15,756 nt of DNA from an uncultured Polyangiaceae bacterium (GTDB lineage Bacteria; Myxococcota_A; Polyangia; Polyangiales; Houyiibacteriaceae): contig CAMYJN010000008.1 in NCBI GenBank assembly GCA_947258625.1, forward strand, positions 1 through 15,756, read 5' to 3'. Under the pieces are notes generated by a model. It had not been told where the DNA came from and did no database searches. It saw only the letters and a list, made by a program, of their open reading frames with translations. Shown in pieces: positions 1 through 7,835 of the stretch; the stretch's first letter is position 1, and each line of letters begins with the position of its first letter. Made by a program: the position numbers and the translations under genes.

Positions 1-39
1 ACGGGCTTGGCCCGCGCATCTTCCGCTATGGGTCGAAAC

Positions 40-114
40 TGGAGGCGCCGGTCAGGATCGAACTGACGAATGGAGATTTTGCAAACCTCTGCCTTACCAC
101 TTGGCTACGGCGCC
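40..114 (-). tRNA. tRNA-Cys (anticodon GCA), CCA encoded
   Basis: Read on the minus strand this folds into a full cloverleaf. A 7-bp acceptor stem (GGCGCCG with CGGCGCC) is followed by a D-arm, an anticodon stem GAGGT/ACCTC enclosing the loop TTGCAAA (anticodon GCA, cysteine), a short variable loop, and a T-arm GTCAG-TTCGATC-CTGAC. The discriminator base is U, the usual one for bacterial tRNA-Cys, and the CCA tail is encoded (40-42). It is transcribed away from the aconitase gene. Confidence 0.96.
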
Positions 115-124
115 GCGGCTGCAC

Positions 125-153
125 GGTCTAGCGCTTCTATCGGCGCTTGTCAC
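125..153 (-). promoter_or_regulatory. Possible sigma-70 promoter for tRNA-Cys
   Basis: On the minus strand GTGACA (153-148) lies 17 nt from TAGACC (130-125), which ends about 11 nt before the mature tRNA. The -35 matches 5 of 6 consensus bases, but the -10 only about 3 of 6. Position and spacing suit a stable-RNA promoter with a very short leader; the weak -10 keeps confidence low. Confidence 0.35.
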
Positions 154-205
154 GCAGCGTTTTCACCTTAGCCAACGACCGGGGTGGCACGCCAGACCCG
201 TCGTG

Positions 206-219
206 GTAGGCAATCCTAC
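206..219 (+). promoter_or_regulatory. Small hairpin directly before the acnA start codon
   Basis: GTAGG (206-210), loop CAAT and CCTAC (215-219) form a 5-bp stem ending one base before the ATG at 220. The only purine-rich ribosome-binding candidate, TAGG, lies inside the stem. Whether it acts in translation control is inference; 5 bp is also within reach of chance. Confidence 0.3.
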
Positions 220-2895
220 ATGACAGCAAAGGACTCTTTTAAGAGCCGGGTTACGACGCATGCGGGAGGCCACCAGGTCGTCATTCACCGCCTCGACGCG
301 CTGACCCGGGCCGGCTTCAAGGGCATCGATACGCTGCCCTACTCGATCCGCGTGCTCTTGGAGAATCTCCTTCGCTTCGAGGACGGCAAGACGGTCACCC
401 GCGAGGACATCGAAGCGGTCGCCGACTGGGACCCCGCCGCCGCGCCCAGCACCGAGATTGCGTTCCGCCCATCCCGCGTGCTCCTCCAGGACTTCACTGG
501 GGTGCCTGCCGTGGTCGACCTTGCTGCGATGCGCGATCAGTTCGCGAAGATGGGCGGCGACCCCAGCCGAATCAACCCCCTGCAACCGGCAGATCTGGTC
601 ATCGATCACTCGGTGCAAGTCGATTCGTACGGCTTGCTCCGATCGTTCGAAGACAACGTAAAGCGCGAGTTTGAACGCAACCAGGAGCGTTACCAGTTCC
701 TGAAGTGGGGGCAGAGCGCGTTCGAGAACATGCGCGTCGTACCCCCCGGCACCGGCATCGTTCACCAGGTCAATCTCGAGTACCTGGCCAGCGTGGTCTT
801 CACGCGGGAAGCCAACGGCCAATGCATCGCCTATCCCGACAGCCTGGTCGGTACCGATTCGCATACGACGATGATCAACGGCCTGGGCGTGCTCGGCTGG
901 GGCGTAGGCGGAATCGAGGCCGAAGCGGCGATGCTCGGTCAGCCGATCAGCATGCTCCTTCCGCAGGTCGTCGGCTTGAAGCTCACCGGCAAGCTCCCCG
1001 AAGGTGCCACCGCGACCGACGCGGTTCTCACCGTGACTCAGATGCTTCGCGAAAAGGGTGTCGTCGGGAAGTTCGTGGAGTTCTACGGCGAGGGAATGGA
1101 AAACCTGGCCCTGCCGGACCGAGCCACCATCGCCAATATGGCGCCGGAGTACGGTGCGACCATGGGCTTCTTCCCGGTCGACAACGAAACACTCGCGTAC
1201 CTACGCTTTAGCGGACGCGAACCATCCCATGTCGACATCGTGGAGCGGGTTCTCAAAGAGCAGGGGCTATTCCACACGGCGAGCGCGCCCGAGCCGCGGT
1301 TCACCGACACGCTGGTCCTCGACCTCGGAGATGTGGTGCCCTCGATCGCCGGGCCGAAGCGCCCGCAGGACCGCATCGCTCTACGCGAGTCAAAGCGGTC
1401 TTTTCAGAACGTGCTGCAAGGCTTCGAGGCGCCCGCGGACAAGGGCGTAGAGGTCACGCGCGGGGACGAAACGTTCACCTTGAAAAACGGTGCGGTGGTC
1501 ATCGCGGCGATTACGAGTTGCACGAACACGTCGAACCCTTCGGTCATGTTGGCCGCGGGGCTCGTGGCCAAGAAGGCCGTCGAGAAGGGGCTTCAGACCA
1601 AGCCCTGGGTGAAGACGAGCCTTGCCCCCGGGTCGCAGGTCGTCACCGAGTACCTCAAGGAATCGGGACTCATCGAGGATCTCAACACGTTGCGCTTCAA
1701 TCTGGTGGGCTACGGTTGCACGACCTGCATCGGCAATTCCGGTCCACTCGATCCAGAAATCGCCGAGGCGGTCAAAGCGCATGACTTGGTCGTCACCTCC
1801 GCCCTGAGCGGGAATCGAAACTTTGAAGGGCGCGTCAATCCGCTGACCCGCGCAAACTACCTCGCATCGCCGCCGCTGGTCGTCGCGTATGCGCTTGCCG
1901 GCACGATGAACATCGACTTCGAAAGCGAACCGATCGGGCAGGACCGCGGGGGCAAGGACGTCTTCCTCCGCGATATCTGGCCCAGCCATCAGGAAGTCAC
2001 CGCGACGCTTCGCTCTTCGGTCAAGAAAGAGCAGTTCGTCGAGCGCTACGCGGTCGTGCTCGAGGGGCCTCCGCAGTGGCGCGAAGTGCGCTTCGACGAA
2101 ACAGATCGCTATGGCTGGGACCCGGAGTCGACCTACGTTCGCCTTCCTCCCTTCTTCGACGGGGTCGAGGTCGGTGAGCCCGCACCTCCCAGCGACATCG
2201 ACGGAGCCCGCGTGCTTTGCTTGCTCGGAGACTCGGTCACGACGGATCACATTTCTCCAGCCGGTTCGATCGCGCTCGACAGCCCCGCGGCGAAATACCT
2301 CAGAGATCACGGCGTAGCGCCGCGGGACTTCAACAGCTACGGCAGCCGCCGTGGCAACCACGAAGTCATGATGCGTGGGACGTTTGCCAACATCCGTCTT
2401 CGCAACCTGTTGGCCCCCGGCACCGAAGGCGGCATCACGCGCTATCTGCCGACCAACGAGCAGACGAGCATCTACGAGGCCTCGATGAAGTACCAAGAGG
2501 CTGGCACTCCGCTCATCGTCATCGCTGGCAAGGAATACGGCACGGGCTCCTCGCGCGACTGGGCGGCCAAGGGCACGCTGCTCCTCGGCGTTCGCGCGGT
2601 CATCGCCGAAAGCTACGAGCGGATCCATCGGTCGAACCTGATCGGCATGGGGGTCCTGCCACTCGAGTTCGAGCCAGGCCAGGGCCGCGCTGCCCTTGGG
2701 CTCAACGGCGAGGAGACCTTCACGATTTCCGGGATTTCCGACGGTTTGGTTCCCGGCAAGTCGCTTTCGGTCCGCACGGACGACGGCAAGTCGTTCAGCG
2801 TCAAGGCACGGATCGACACGCCCCAGGAGGTCGAGTACTTCCTAAACGGAGGCATCTTGCAGTACGTCTTGCGACAGCTTGCTGCGCGAGGGTAG
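220..2895 (+). CDS. acnA: Aconitate hydratase A (aconitase)
   Basis: Aconitase interconverts citrate and isocitrate through cis-aconitate in the TCA cycle, using a [4Fe-4S] cluster in the cytoplasm. From the ATG at 220 the protein is 891 residues, the same length as E. coli AcnA as I recall it. The three cluster cysteines are visible: C434 in [10 protein letters not shown], and C500 and C503 in [13 protein letters not shown]. The C-terminal swivel domain carries the substrate-binding [12 protein letters not shown] near residue 774. An in-frame GTG at 184 would add 12 Arg/Gln-rich residues not expected in the family, so the ATG is preferred, although its ribosome binding site is poor and lies in a small hairpin (206-219). 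The sulfotransferase gene follows after 17 nt and is probably co-transcribed. AcnA-type enzymes are usually the more stable, stress-associated aconitase. The family assignment is essentially certain. Confidence 0.97.
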   Translation: MTAKDSFKSRVTTHAGGHQVVIHRLDALTRAGFKGIDTLPYSIRVLLENLLRFEDGKTVTREDIEAVADWDPAAAPSTEIAFRPSRVLLQDFTGVPAVVDLAAMRDQFAKMGGDPSRINPLQPADLVIDHSVQVDSYGLLRSFEDNVKREFERNQERYQFLKWGQSAFENMRVVPPGTGIVHQVNLEYLASVVFTREANGQCIAYPDSLVGTDSHTTMINGLGVLGWGVGGIEAEAAMLGQPISMLLPQVVGLKLTGKLPEGATATDAVLTVTQMLREKGVVGKFVEFYGEGMENLALPDRATIANMAPEYGATMGFFPVDNETLAYLRFSGREPSHVDIVERVLKEQGLFHTASAPEPRFTDTLVLDLGDVVPSIAGPKRPQDRIALRESKRSFQNVLQGFEAPADKGVEVTRGDETFTLKNGAVVIAAITSCTNTSNPSVMLAAGLVAKKAVEKGLQTKPWVKTSLAPGSQVVTEYLKESGLIEDLNTLRFNLVGYGCTTCIGNSGPLDPEIAEAVKAHDLVVTSALSGNRNFEGRVNPLTRANYLASPPLVVAYALAGTMNIDFESEPIGQDRGGKDVFLRDIWPSHQEVTATLRSSVKKEQFVERYAVVLEGPPQWREVRFDETDRYGWDPESTYVRLPPFFDGVEVGEPAPPSDIDGARVLCLLGDSVTTDHISPAGSIALDSPAAKYLRDHGVAPRDFNSYGSRRGNHEVMMRGTFANIRLRNLLAPGTEGGITRYLPTNEQTSIYEASMKYQEAGTPLIVIAGKEYGTGSSRDWAAKGTLLLGVRAVIAESYERIHRSNLIGMGVLPLEFEPGQGRAALGLNGEETFTISGISDGLVPGKSLSVRTDDGKSFSVKARIDTPQEVEYFLNGGILQYVLRQLAARG

Positions 2896-2912
2896 GACTT
2901 GCCGCAGGCCCC

Positions 2913-3905
2913 ATGTCACTCGTCTTCGTAATCTCACCGCCCCGTGCGGGGTCGACGCTGCTCCAGCGGATGATGGGAGCCCACGCCGAGATCTTCACAC
3001 ATCCGGAGCCTCATCTGATCTCGCCGATCGCGCACCTCGGTGTTTACGACAACGTCGACAAAGCGCCCTACGACCACATCAACGCGGCGGTGGCGACCAA
3101 GGCCTTCATCGAGGGGTTGCCCGGTGGTGAGCAGGATTATCTCGATGCGCTGCGCGCGTACACCGACACGCTCTACGGTCGAATGCTGTCGACGAGCGAA
3201 AGCAGCTATTTCCTCGACAAGACGCCCGCCAACGCGCTCGTGCTGCCTTTTCTCCAGCGTCTCTATCCGGACGCGAAATACGTCGTGCTGACTCGGCATC
3301 CGCTCGCCGTTTTCAGCTCCTACGCGAACAGCTTCTTCGACGGTGACTGGCGCGGCGCTCATGCGTTCAACCCGATCCTCGAACGATATGTGCCCGCCAT
3401 GGCAGCGTTTCTGCGCGAGCGCCCGGTTCCCTTGCTGCACGTCGCATACGAAGATCTAGTCACGGAGCCCGCGCCGCAGCTCGAGCGCATTTTCGCCTTC
3501 CTCGGGTTGGAGAACGACCCTGACGCAGTCGAGTACGGCAAGGCGGCGCCTGCGAAGAGCGGGATGGGCGACCCGATCACGGTCAACCGTGAGGACCGGC
3601 CCGTGGCCGATAAGATCGACAAGTGGGCAGCGGAGCTCGCCCATGACGCAGACAAGCGCGCTCTCGCCGAGCAGATGATCGCGCGGATTGATCCGGCCGA
3701 CCTCGAGGCCTGGCAATGGCCTGTCGACGCGCTCTGGGCTCCCATCGAAATGGCGGGCGGCGCCCCTGCGCCCAAACCCGCGCGCAACAGCTACACCTTC
3801 CAGCGGCGCGTCATGATCGCGCTCAAAAAGGACATTCACAGCCGGCCCCACGGCAAGATCGTCAAACGCGTGAAGTACTACTGCGACGTCCTGCTGCGGG
3901 ACTAA
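2913..3905 (+). CDS. Sulfotransferase family protein (PAPS-dependent type)
   Basis: This 330-residue protein is probably a soluble sulfotransferase moving sulfate from PAPS to an unidentified acceptor. The N-terminal SPPRAGSTLLQRMM (residues 8-21) matches the phosphosulfate-binding loop, with Pro-Pro-Arg-Ala-Gly-Ser in place of the commoner PRSGTT. YVVLTRHPLAVFSSY (123-137), with R128 and S136, matches the 3'-phosphate-binding motif. HVAYEDLVTEP, followed by a helix and FLGL, is also typical of the bacterial Sulfotransfer_1/3 families. The C-terminal 50 residues are basic. The start at 2913 is chosen because the PSB loop lies at the very N-terminus in this fold; the longer upstream reading frame is only the acnA gene read in another frame. 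It follows acnA by 17 nt, and its TAA overlaps the TAG of the convergent methyltransferase. The substrate cannot be told from sequence. Confidence 0.85.
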   Translation: MSLVFVISPPRAGSTLLQRMMGAHAEIFTHPEPHLISPIAHLGVYDNVDKAPYDHINAAVATKAFIEGLPGGEQDYLDALRAYTDTLYGRMLSTSESSYFLDKTPANALVLPFLQRLYPDAKYVVLTRHPLAVFSSYANSFFDGDWRGAHAFNPILERYVPAMAAFLRERPVPLLHVAYEDLVTEPAPQLERIFAFLGLENDPDAVEYGKAAPAKSGMGDPITVNREDRPVADKIDKWAAELAHDADKRALAEQMIARIDPADLEAWQWPVDALWAPIEMAGGAPAPKPARNSYTFQRRVMIALKKDIHSRPHGKIVKRVKYYCDVLLRD

Positions 3906-4699
3906 CGCAGCGTTGCGATGACGACCTGAGATTCGGTCGCGGCGCTGATCGTCTCACCCTTGAAATCGCCCGCATGGGATTCCACCTCGAAGCCGTTGTA
4001 GTGCAGCAGCGCTTCGAGCTCGGCCGGGAAGAACTGCCTCTGCGTGAGCGGCGTGCAGAACGAGCGGCTTTCATCGTTCGGGTGTTCGAAGTCCATCATG
4101 ACGGTTTCGATCTGTGAGACCGGGTCATAGCTGAAGTACTCGCTGTATCGATATCGAGCGCCGTCGCGTGGATGGGGGACTTCACCGCCGCGATAGCGCT
4201 TGGTTGGTTCTCTGGCGAGGCTGGTCGGGTCCGGAAGCAAGACGTCGAAGGCGAACCGGCCCCGCGGTTCGAGGTGATGGCGGACGGTGGCGAAGCCTCG
4301 CTCGATCTGCTCTCGCGTGTAGAGGTGCATCCAGACGTTGAACGGCGCGATGACGAGAGGGAACGTTCGGCGCAGCCGAAGACGTTCGAGTGCCCCTTTG
4401 CGGAGCTCGATCCGGTTTCTGGTCGCGCGCGGCAACTTGTCGACGCGCTCGCGGGCCCGAGCCAACATCGGGGCCATGGGTTCGACGCCAACGACCTCGA
4501 TGCCCGCTTTGCCGATCGCGATTGCCACGCGGCCTGTGCCGACACCGAGCTCGAGGACCGGACCGCCCGACGTAACGGCCAAATCCATGTAGAAGCGAAC
4601 GTCGTGGCGGCGGCGGCGGTACGCCTGGTCGTAGTACCGTCCGTCCTCGTAGTGCGCTTCCGATCCAGTCGCGCCGCGAATGGCTTTTCGCTTAGGCAC
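3902..4699 (-). CDS. Class I SAM-dependent methyltransferase
   Basis: A soluble protein of about 265 residues with a Rossmann-type methyltransferase fold. Motif I is VLELGVGTGRVA (about 48-59, counted from the GTG at 4699) and the acidic post-I strand is VVGVEP (69-74). A later RGRFAFDVLLPDP matches the strand-4/5 region of this family. The acceptor is unknown; the C-terminal half, with YFSYDPVSQIETVMMDF and LTQRQFFPAELEALLHYNGF, resembles small-molecule methyltransferases. The GTG at 4699 overlaps the end of the upstream HAD phosphatase gene by 8 nt and has GGCGGA upstream. A TTG at 4732 would add 11 residues and a 41-nt overlap and is less likely. The two genes are almost certainly translationally coupled. 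The stop codon (3902-3904) overlaps the sulfotransferase stop on the other strand. Confidence 0.87.
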   Translation of the reverse strand: MPKRKAIRGATGSEAHYEDGRYYDQAYRRRRHDVRFYMDLAVTSGGPVLELGVGTGRVAIAIGKAGIEVVGVEPMAPMLARARERVDKLPRATRNRIELRKGALERLRLRRTFPLVIAPFNVWMHLYTREQIERGFATVRHHLEPRGRFAFDVLLPDPTSLAREPTKRYRGGEVPHPRDGARYRYSEYFSYDPVSQIETVMMDFEHPNDESRSFCTPLTQRQFFPAELEALLHYNGFEVESHAGDFKGETISAATESQVVIATLR

Positions 4700-5471
4700 C
4701 TCGGTCCGCCAAGTGTGTGGCAAGCTCGGCAAAGCCTACGCCGCGGTCGCCGTCCGTGACGTAGCGAGGCGGGACCGGGAGACGGTCCAAGTGTTCCCGG
4801 ACGTTTGCCACGCCGACGCTCTTTGGGAAACGGGCAAACGCCGCCGCGTCATTGCCGCTGTCCCCGACGAAGACCCATCGATCGATCTCTACGCCGAGCT
4901 CGATACCGAGGACCTCGTGCAGGGCGCGCGCCACCCCTTCGGCCTTGTCCCAGAGCCCGGGGACTGCATGCGCATGCACCGTGGAAACCGAAGTGCGTGC
5001 ACCGAGGTCCTCGATCAGCTCGACCAGCGCGTCGATTTCCGCCCGAGGCAGGGCCTGTGTCTCTCCAATGTCGAAGGCGAGGTCGCAGCGGCGGTGGCGA
5101 TGGTCGTTCGTCGTGGTGATCTGTGGCATTGCCGAGGCCACTTCTTGGCGAACCGTCTCCAAGAGCCGAGACTGGGCCTCACGCTCCAACTCGTCACAGA
5201 AATAGCCCTCGTGCGATCCGGAGGCGTCGACCCAGGCCCAGCCTGCACCATTTTCGCCGACAGCAACCCGGACGGGCCAAATCCTCGCGATGACGTCGGT
5301 CCATCCGAGAGGCCGGCCGGTGACTGCAACGAGCTCGAAACCGGCGCCGGCCAATCGGTGCATCGCGGTGTATGCAACCGGCTCCAACACGCCATTCCGG
5401 GTCACCGTATCGTCGATATCGAAGACAAGGCCACGAATACCGGCCGAATCCAGCTGTCGATAGCTCTCCAT
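4692..5471 (-). CDS. HAD-superfamily hydrolase, subfamily IIB-like phosphatase
   Basis: A cytoplasmic Mg-dependent phosphatase of 259 residues. Motif I is FDIDDTVT, with nucleophile D18 and acid/base D20. Motif II is VAVTGRP (T51). The ENGA segment (about 73-76) is typical of the IIB/Cof-type branch, which includes trehalose-, sucrose- and mannosyl-3-phosphoglycerate phosphatases. The motif III lysine is probably in VPGLWDKAEGVARAL, and motif IV is FVGDSGNDAAAF. The ATG at 5471 is chosen because GGGGAG lies about 7 nt upstream; extending to 5582 adds 37 residues without homology signs and would run into tatA. It is divergent from tatA and overlaps the downstream methyltransferase gene. A sugar-phosphate substrate is likely from the family but not shown. 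Confidence 0.87.
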   Translation of the reverse strand: MESYRQLDSAGIRGLVFDIDDTVTRNGVLEPVAYTAMHRLAGAGFELVAVTGRPLGWTDVIARIWPVRVAVGENGAGWAWVDASGSHEGYFCDELEREAQSRLLETVRQEVASAMPQITTTNDHRHRRCDLAFDIGETQALPRAEIDALVELIEDLGARTSVSTVHAHAVPGLWDKAEGVARALHEVLGIELGVEIDRWVFVGDSGNDAAAFARFPKSVGVANVREHLDRLPVPPRYVTDGDRGVGFAELATHLADRGA

Positions 5472-5550
5472 CTGGGCTCCCCATACCATACCCATGGGCT
5501 TGCAGACCGGTTCCCGGCAGCGTACCGTGATCGATAACGGAGGGGATACC

Positions 5551-5799
5551 GTGCCCAATCTTGGATTTGGCGAGCTAGTCATCGTTTTCTTGATCGTGAT
5601 GCTGATTTTCGGCGCGGGACGGCTGCCTCAAATCGGTGAAGGGCTCGGAAAAGCCATCCGAAACCTCAAGCGCGGTCTCGACACCGATGACGACATCGAT
5701 GTGACCCCAGAGGTCACCCCGGCCGACAAGCAAGTCCCGAAGACCTCTGCTTCCCGTGCCGAAGACGCTGAAGTCGTCGACAAGGTCGAGTCCAAGTAG
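5551..5799 (+). CDS. tatA: Sec-independent protein translocase subunit TatA
   Basis: An 82-residue Tat pore-forming subunit of the inner membrane, moving folded proteins across it. The N-terminal GFGELVIVFLIVMLIFGAGRLPQIG has the expected short membrane helix with E8, the FG hinge and the RLP turn. The amphipathic helix GLGKAIRNLKRGL follows, then an acidic, Lys-containing disordered tail. The GTG at 5551 is chosen because GGAGGGG lies 5 nt upstream and the transmembrane helix must sit at the N-terminus; a start at 5494 would add 19 non-family residues. TatA and TatE/TatB cannot be fully separated by eye, but the tail and RLP favour TatA. No tatB or tatC lies nearby. It is divergent from the HAD gene and convergent with the hypothetical at 5803. 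Confidence 0.93.
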   Translation: MPNLGFGELVIVFLIVMLIFGAGRLPQIGEGLGKAIRNLKRGLDTDDDIDVTPEVTPADKQVPKTSASRAEDAEVVDKVESK

Positions 5800-5802
5800 C
5801 AC

Positions 5803-6564
5803 TCAGTCGCTGGGCGGCTGCGATCGGGTGGTCCGCATTTTCAGGATCGTCTTGCAGCTCAGGCGAACTGTGGCGGCGAGCTCTGATGATGTCGCCGCTT
5901 CGCGGAGCTCCGCCCTCCGCAGAAGAGGCGAGAGCAGAAGCGCGACGTCGAGCGGGGTGTCTGGGTTGCGGACTAGCGCATTGCGCGGCCGGTAGCGAAC
6001 GACCCAGCGGCGATCGCGGTAAACGGTGTGCAAGACGTTTGGATCATTGGGGCGCGCCGCACAAATTCGGATGACGTCATCTTCGGTCAACGAAGGGTTC
6101 TCGAGCAGAATGCGAACGACATCTGCATGCGGGTCCCGCACGACACGTTGAATCAAAGTACGGTCGTGTGTGCGCGCGAGCGATTTGCGTTCGCCGAGGG
6201 TGAGCGGCCGGCCCCGACCAAAGTCCGGAATGCGTCGCTTGTCCTCGGCGGGGGCATCTTCCTCGACGGGTGGCAGGACGAAGTCGGCAACCTCATGGAG
6301 CTCCGCATGTCGCGCTGCCATCCCGAGCTCGAACCTGCGTTTTTCGACTCGCGGCTCGAAGAGCGCCCAACCCAGTGCAAGAAACACGAGTTGCGCATCG
6401 GCCCCACCTCGCGCGGCTCCCCGGTACGCATCGTCGAGAAGCTGCACGCCGTCCTCGGCGGACAGGGACTCGAGGCGTTCGCAGATGAGGCCGACGCGCA
6501 TTTCGAGCTCTTCCAGCCGGGCTAGCCTTCGAAAGAGGTCACCAAACGATGTCGCCTGCTCCAC
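5803..6564 (-). CDS. Conserved hypothetical solenoid-like protein of myxobacterial type
   Basis: A 253-residue soluble protein of unknown function, with no signal peptide or membrane helix. Residues 1-40 are Leu/Glu-rich and probably helical. The second half begins at IPDFGRGRPLTLGERKSLAR and consists of helical-repeat-like segments: DPHADVVRILLENPSLTEDDVIRICAARP, a segment ending in WVVRYRPRNALVRNPDTPLDVALLL, and a last helix. These look like HEAT or leucine-rich-variant repeats, which usually bind protein. I recall similar proteins mainly from myxobacteria, but that is memory and not a search. The GTG at 6564 has GAGAGGGG about 10 nt upstream; an ATG at 6501 with GGAAGAG upstream is a credible alternative giving 232 residues. 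The stop lies 3 nt past the convergent tatA. Confidence 0.72.
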   Translation of the reverse strand: MEQATSFGDLFRRLARLEELEMRVGLICERLESLSAEDGVQLLDDAYRGAARGGADAQLVFLALGWALFEPRVEKRRFELGMAARHAELHEVADFVLPPVEEDAPAEDKRRIPDFGRGRPLTLGERKSLARTHDRTLIQRVVRDPHADVVRILLENPSLTEDDVIRICAARPNDPNVLHTVYRDRRWVVRYRPRNALVRNPDTPLDVALLLSPLLRRAELREAATSSELAATVRLSCKTILKMRTTRSQPPSD

Positions 6565-6615
6565 GGCCTCCGTACCCCTCTCACCAGCCTAATGAGGGCA
6601 TCGAAAAGCGCCAGC

Positions 6616-6643
6616 TTGACGCAGTGCGTTGCCGGGCTAGCCT
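6616..6643 (+). promoter_or_regulatory. Possible sigma-70 promoter for the PHA-regulator-type gene
   Basis: TTGACG (6616-6621) is separated by 16 nt from TAGCCT (6638-6643). The -35 matches 5 of 6 and the -10 about 3 of 6 consensus bases. Transcription would begin near 6650, only a few bases before the ATG at 6654, so the message would be nearly leaderless. Confidence 0.38.
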
Positions 6644-6653
6644 GAAATGAAAG

Positions 6654-7157
6654 ATGCCAGAGCCGGAACAGATTCGGGTCATCAAGCGCTATGCGAACCG
6701 CAAGCTCTACGACACCCGCGAGAGCAAATACGTCACCCTCGACCGCATCGCCGAGTTCGTCCGAAACGGCGAAGAAGTCAAAGTGCTCGACAACCGATCG
6801 AAGAACGATCTGACCAAAGTTACGCTCGCCCAAATCATCTACGAAGAGCAAAAGAGCGGAAATGCCACGACCTGGTCGGTGCAAAGCCTTCGTGGTTTCA
6901 TCCAGGAGGGGCGCGAGAAGTTCCTCGCCTCGTTGAAGGAAGGCCCGGTGGGCAAGCTGGTCGGTCGTGCCGAGGAGCTCGGAACGGAAGTCTATAACGC
7001 GGCCGATGATCGCGTTCGCGGCGTTCTTGAGAGCGCCGCGAGCCACGTGAAGCAGCTGCAGGGCGAGGTGCTCCGGCTCCAGACGCGCATCGAGGAGCTC
7101 GAGGCTAAGCTGCGGCAGGGGTCCCCAAAAGACGAGCCGCCTGATAACGTGGAATAA
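6654..7157 (+). CDS. Polyhydroxyalkanoate-synthesis-regulator-type DNA-binding protein (PhaR-like)
   Basis: This 167-residue protein begins with the PHB/PHA accumulation regulator DNA-binding domain. IRVIKRYANRKLYDT, ESKYVTLDRIAEFVRNGEEVKVLDN and DLTKVTLAQIIYEEQ (about residues 7-66) are its hallmark segments. In PhaR proteins this domain binds phasin-gene promoters and is released when PHA granules form. The C-terminal half (about 75-155) lacks the second PhaR repeat and is instead helical, ending in a coiled coil (VKQLQGEVLRLQTRIEELEAKL), as in phasin-like proteins. No PHA synthase or phasin gene is in the window, so a PHA role is family inference. Only a weak GAAAG precedes the ATG. It is followed after 30 nt by the ECF sigma gene on the same strand and may share its transcript. 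Confidence 0.87.
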   Translation: MPEPEQIRVIKRYANRKLYDTRESKYVTLDRIAEFVRNGEEVKVLDNRSKNDLTKVTLAQIIYEEQKSGNATTWSVQSLRGFIQEGREKFLASLKEGPVGKLVGRAEELGTEVYNAADDRVRGVLESAASHVKQLQGEVLRLQTRIEELEAKLRQGSPKDEPPDNVE

Positions 7158-7187
7158 TTCCTGATTTGAGGGGTTCTACGAGCAGGC

Positions 7188-7835
7188 ATGCCAAGGAAAT
7201 CCAAGAAAGTAGAGACGCAGCGGCGGCTTTTCGAGGCGGAGGCGCGTCCCCACCTCGACACGCTCTACTCGATGGCGCTTCGGCTCACTCGCTCTCCGGT
7301 CGATGCCGAAGACCTCGTGCAGGATACGCTGGTGCGGGCCTATCGTTTCTACGATCGCTTCGAGGCAGGGACGAACTTCAAGGCCTGGCTTCTGAGAATC
7401 CAGATGAATAGCTTCGTGAACCGCTACCGGCGCACCCGCCGCGAGAGGCAGGTTTTCGATGGCCCGATGGCGACGCCGGTCGGGGAGGGCGTGATGAGCC
7501 GCGCAACCATGCGTGGCCTGACCGACCCGGTGGGCGATGCGGAACGTCAGTTGATTGCGCAAGAGATTCGACGAGCGTTCGAGGAGCTTTCCGATGAGGC
7601 TCGCGCGATGGTCATGCTCGCCGACGTCGAAGAGCTCTCGTACAGAGAAATTGCCGAGGTCGTCGGCTGCCCAATCGGCACGGTCATGTCTCGGTTGCAT
7701 CGCGCTCGCAAGCAGCTTCAAGGCTCTCTTCAAGCACACGCCGTGCAACTCGGTATCATCGAAGAAGACGACAGCGATGTGGCAGACCCGATTCCACTCG
7801 AAGCGTTTCGTGCACGGAGGGAGGCCAAGTCATGA
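7188..7835 (+). CDS. ECF-type RNA polymerase sigma factor
   Basis: A 215-residue group 4 sigma factor that directs RNA polymerase to an alternative promoter set. Region 2 (about 20-85) contains LYSMALRLTRSPVDAEDLVQDTLVRAY and FKAWLLRIQMNSFVNRYRR, the core-binding and -10 recognition parts. A linker of about 35 residues follows. Region 4 (about 120-178) contains ELSYREIAEVVGCPIGTVMSRL, the -35 helix-turn-helix, and RARKQL. An acidic 37-residue tail follows. Its stop overlaps the start of the anti-sigma gene (ATGA, 7832-7835), so the two are translationally coupled, the usual arrangement for an ECF factor held at the membrane. Start choice: the ATG at 7188 has AGG close upstream, and region 2 leaves little room for a later start. 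The signal and regulon are unknown. Confidence 0.93.
   Translation: MPRKSKKVETQRRLFEAEARPHLDTLYSMALRLTRSPVDAEDLVQDTLVRAYRFYDRFEAGTNFKAWLLRIQMNSFVNRYRRTRRERQVFDGPMATPVGEGVMSRATMRGLTDPVGDAERQLIAQEIRRAFEELSDEARAMVMLADVEELSYREIAEVVGCPIGTVMSRLHRARKQLQGSLQAHAVQLGIIEEDDSDVADPIPLEAFRARREAKS

Noticed and set aside
1..39. Terminator for the tRNA (CGGGC-TTG-GCCCG stem)
   Set aside because: Only 5 bp with no T-run, and cut by the window edge, so it cannot be judged.
163..864. Long minus-strand reading frame antisense to acnA
   Set aside because: It is a shadow of the high-GC acnA codons and shows no family motifs; the aconitase frame is beyond doubt. The same holds for the 412-codon frame at 1390-2628.
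5491..5498. CCCATGGG palindrome between the HAD gene and tatA as an operator
   Set aside because: Eight bases of palindrome in GC-rich DNA is expected by chance and there is no second copy nearby.
4172..5537. Plus-strand frames of 195 and 285 codons over the methyltransferase and HAD genes
   Set aside because: They run antisense to two genes with clear catalytic motifs and carry none of their own.
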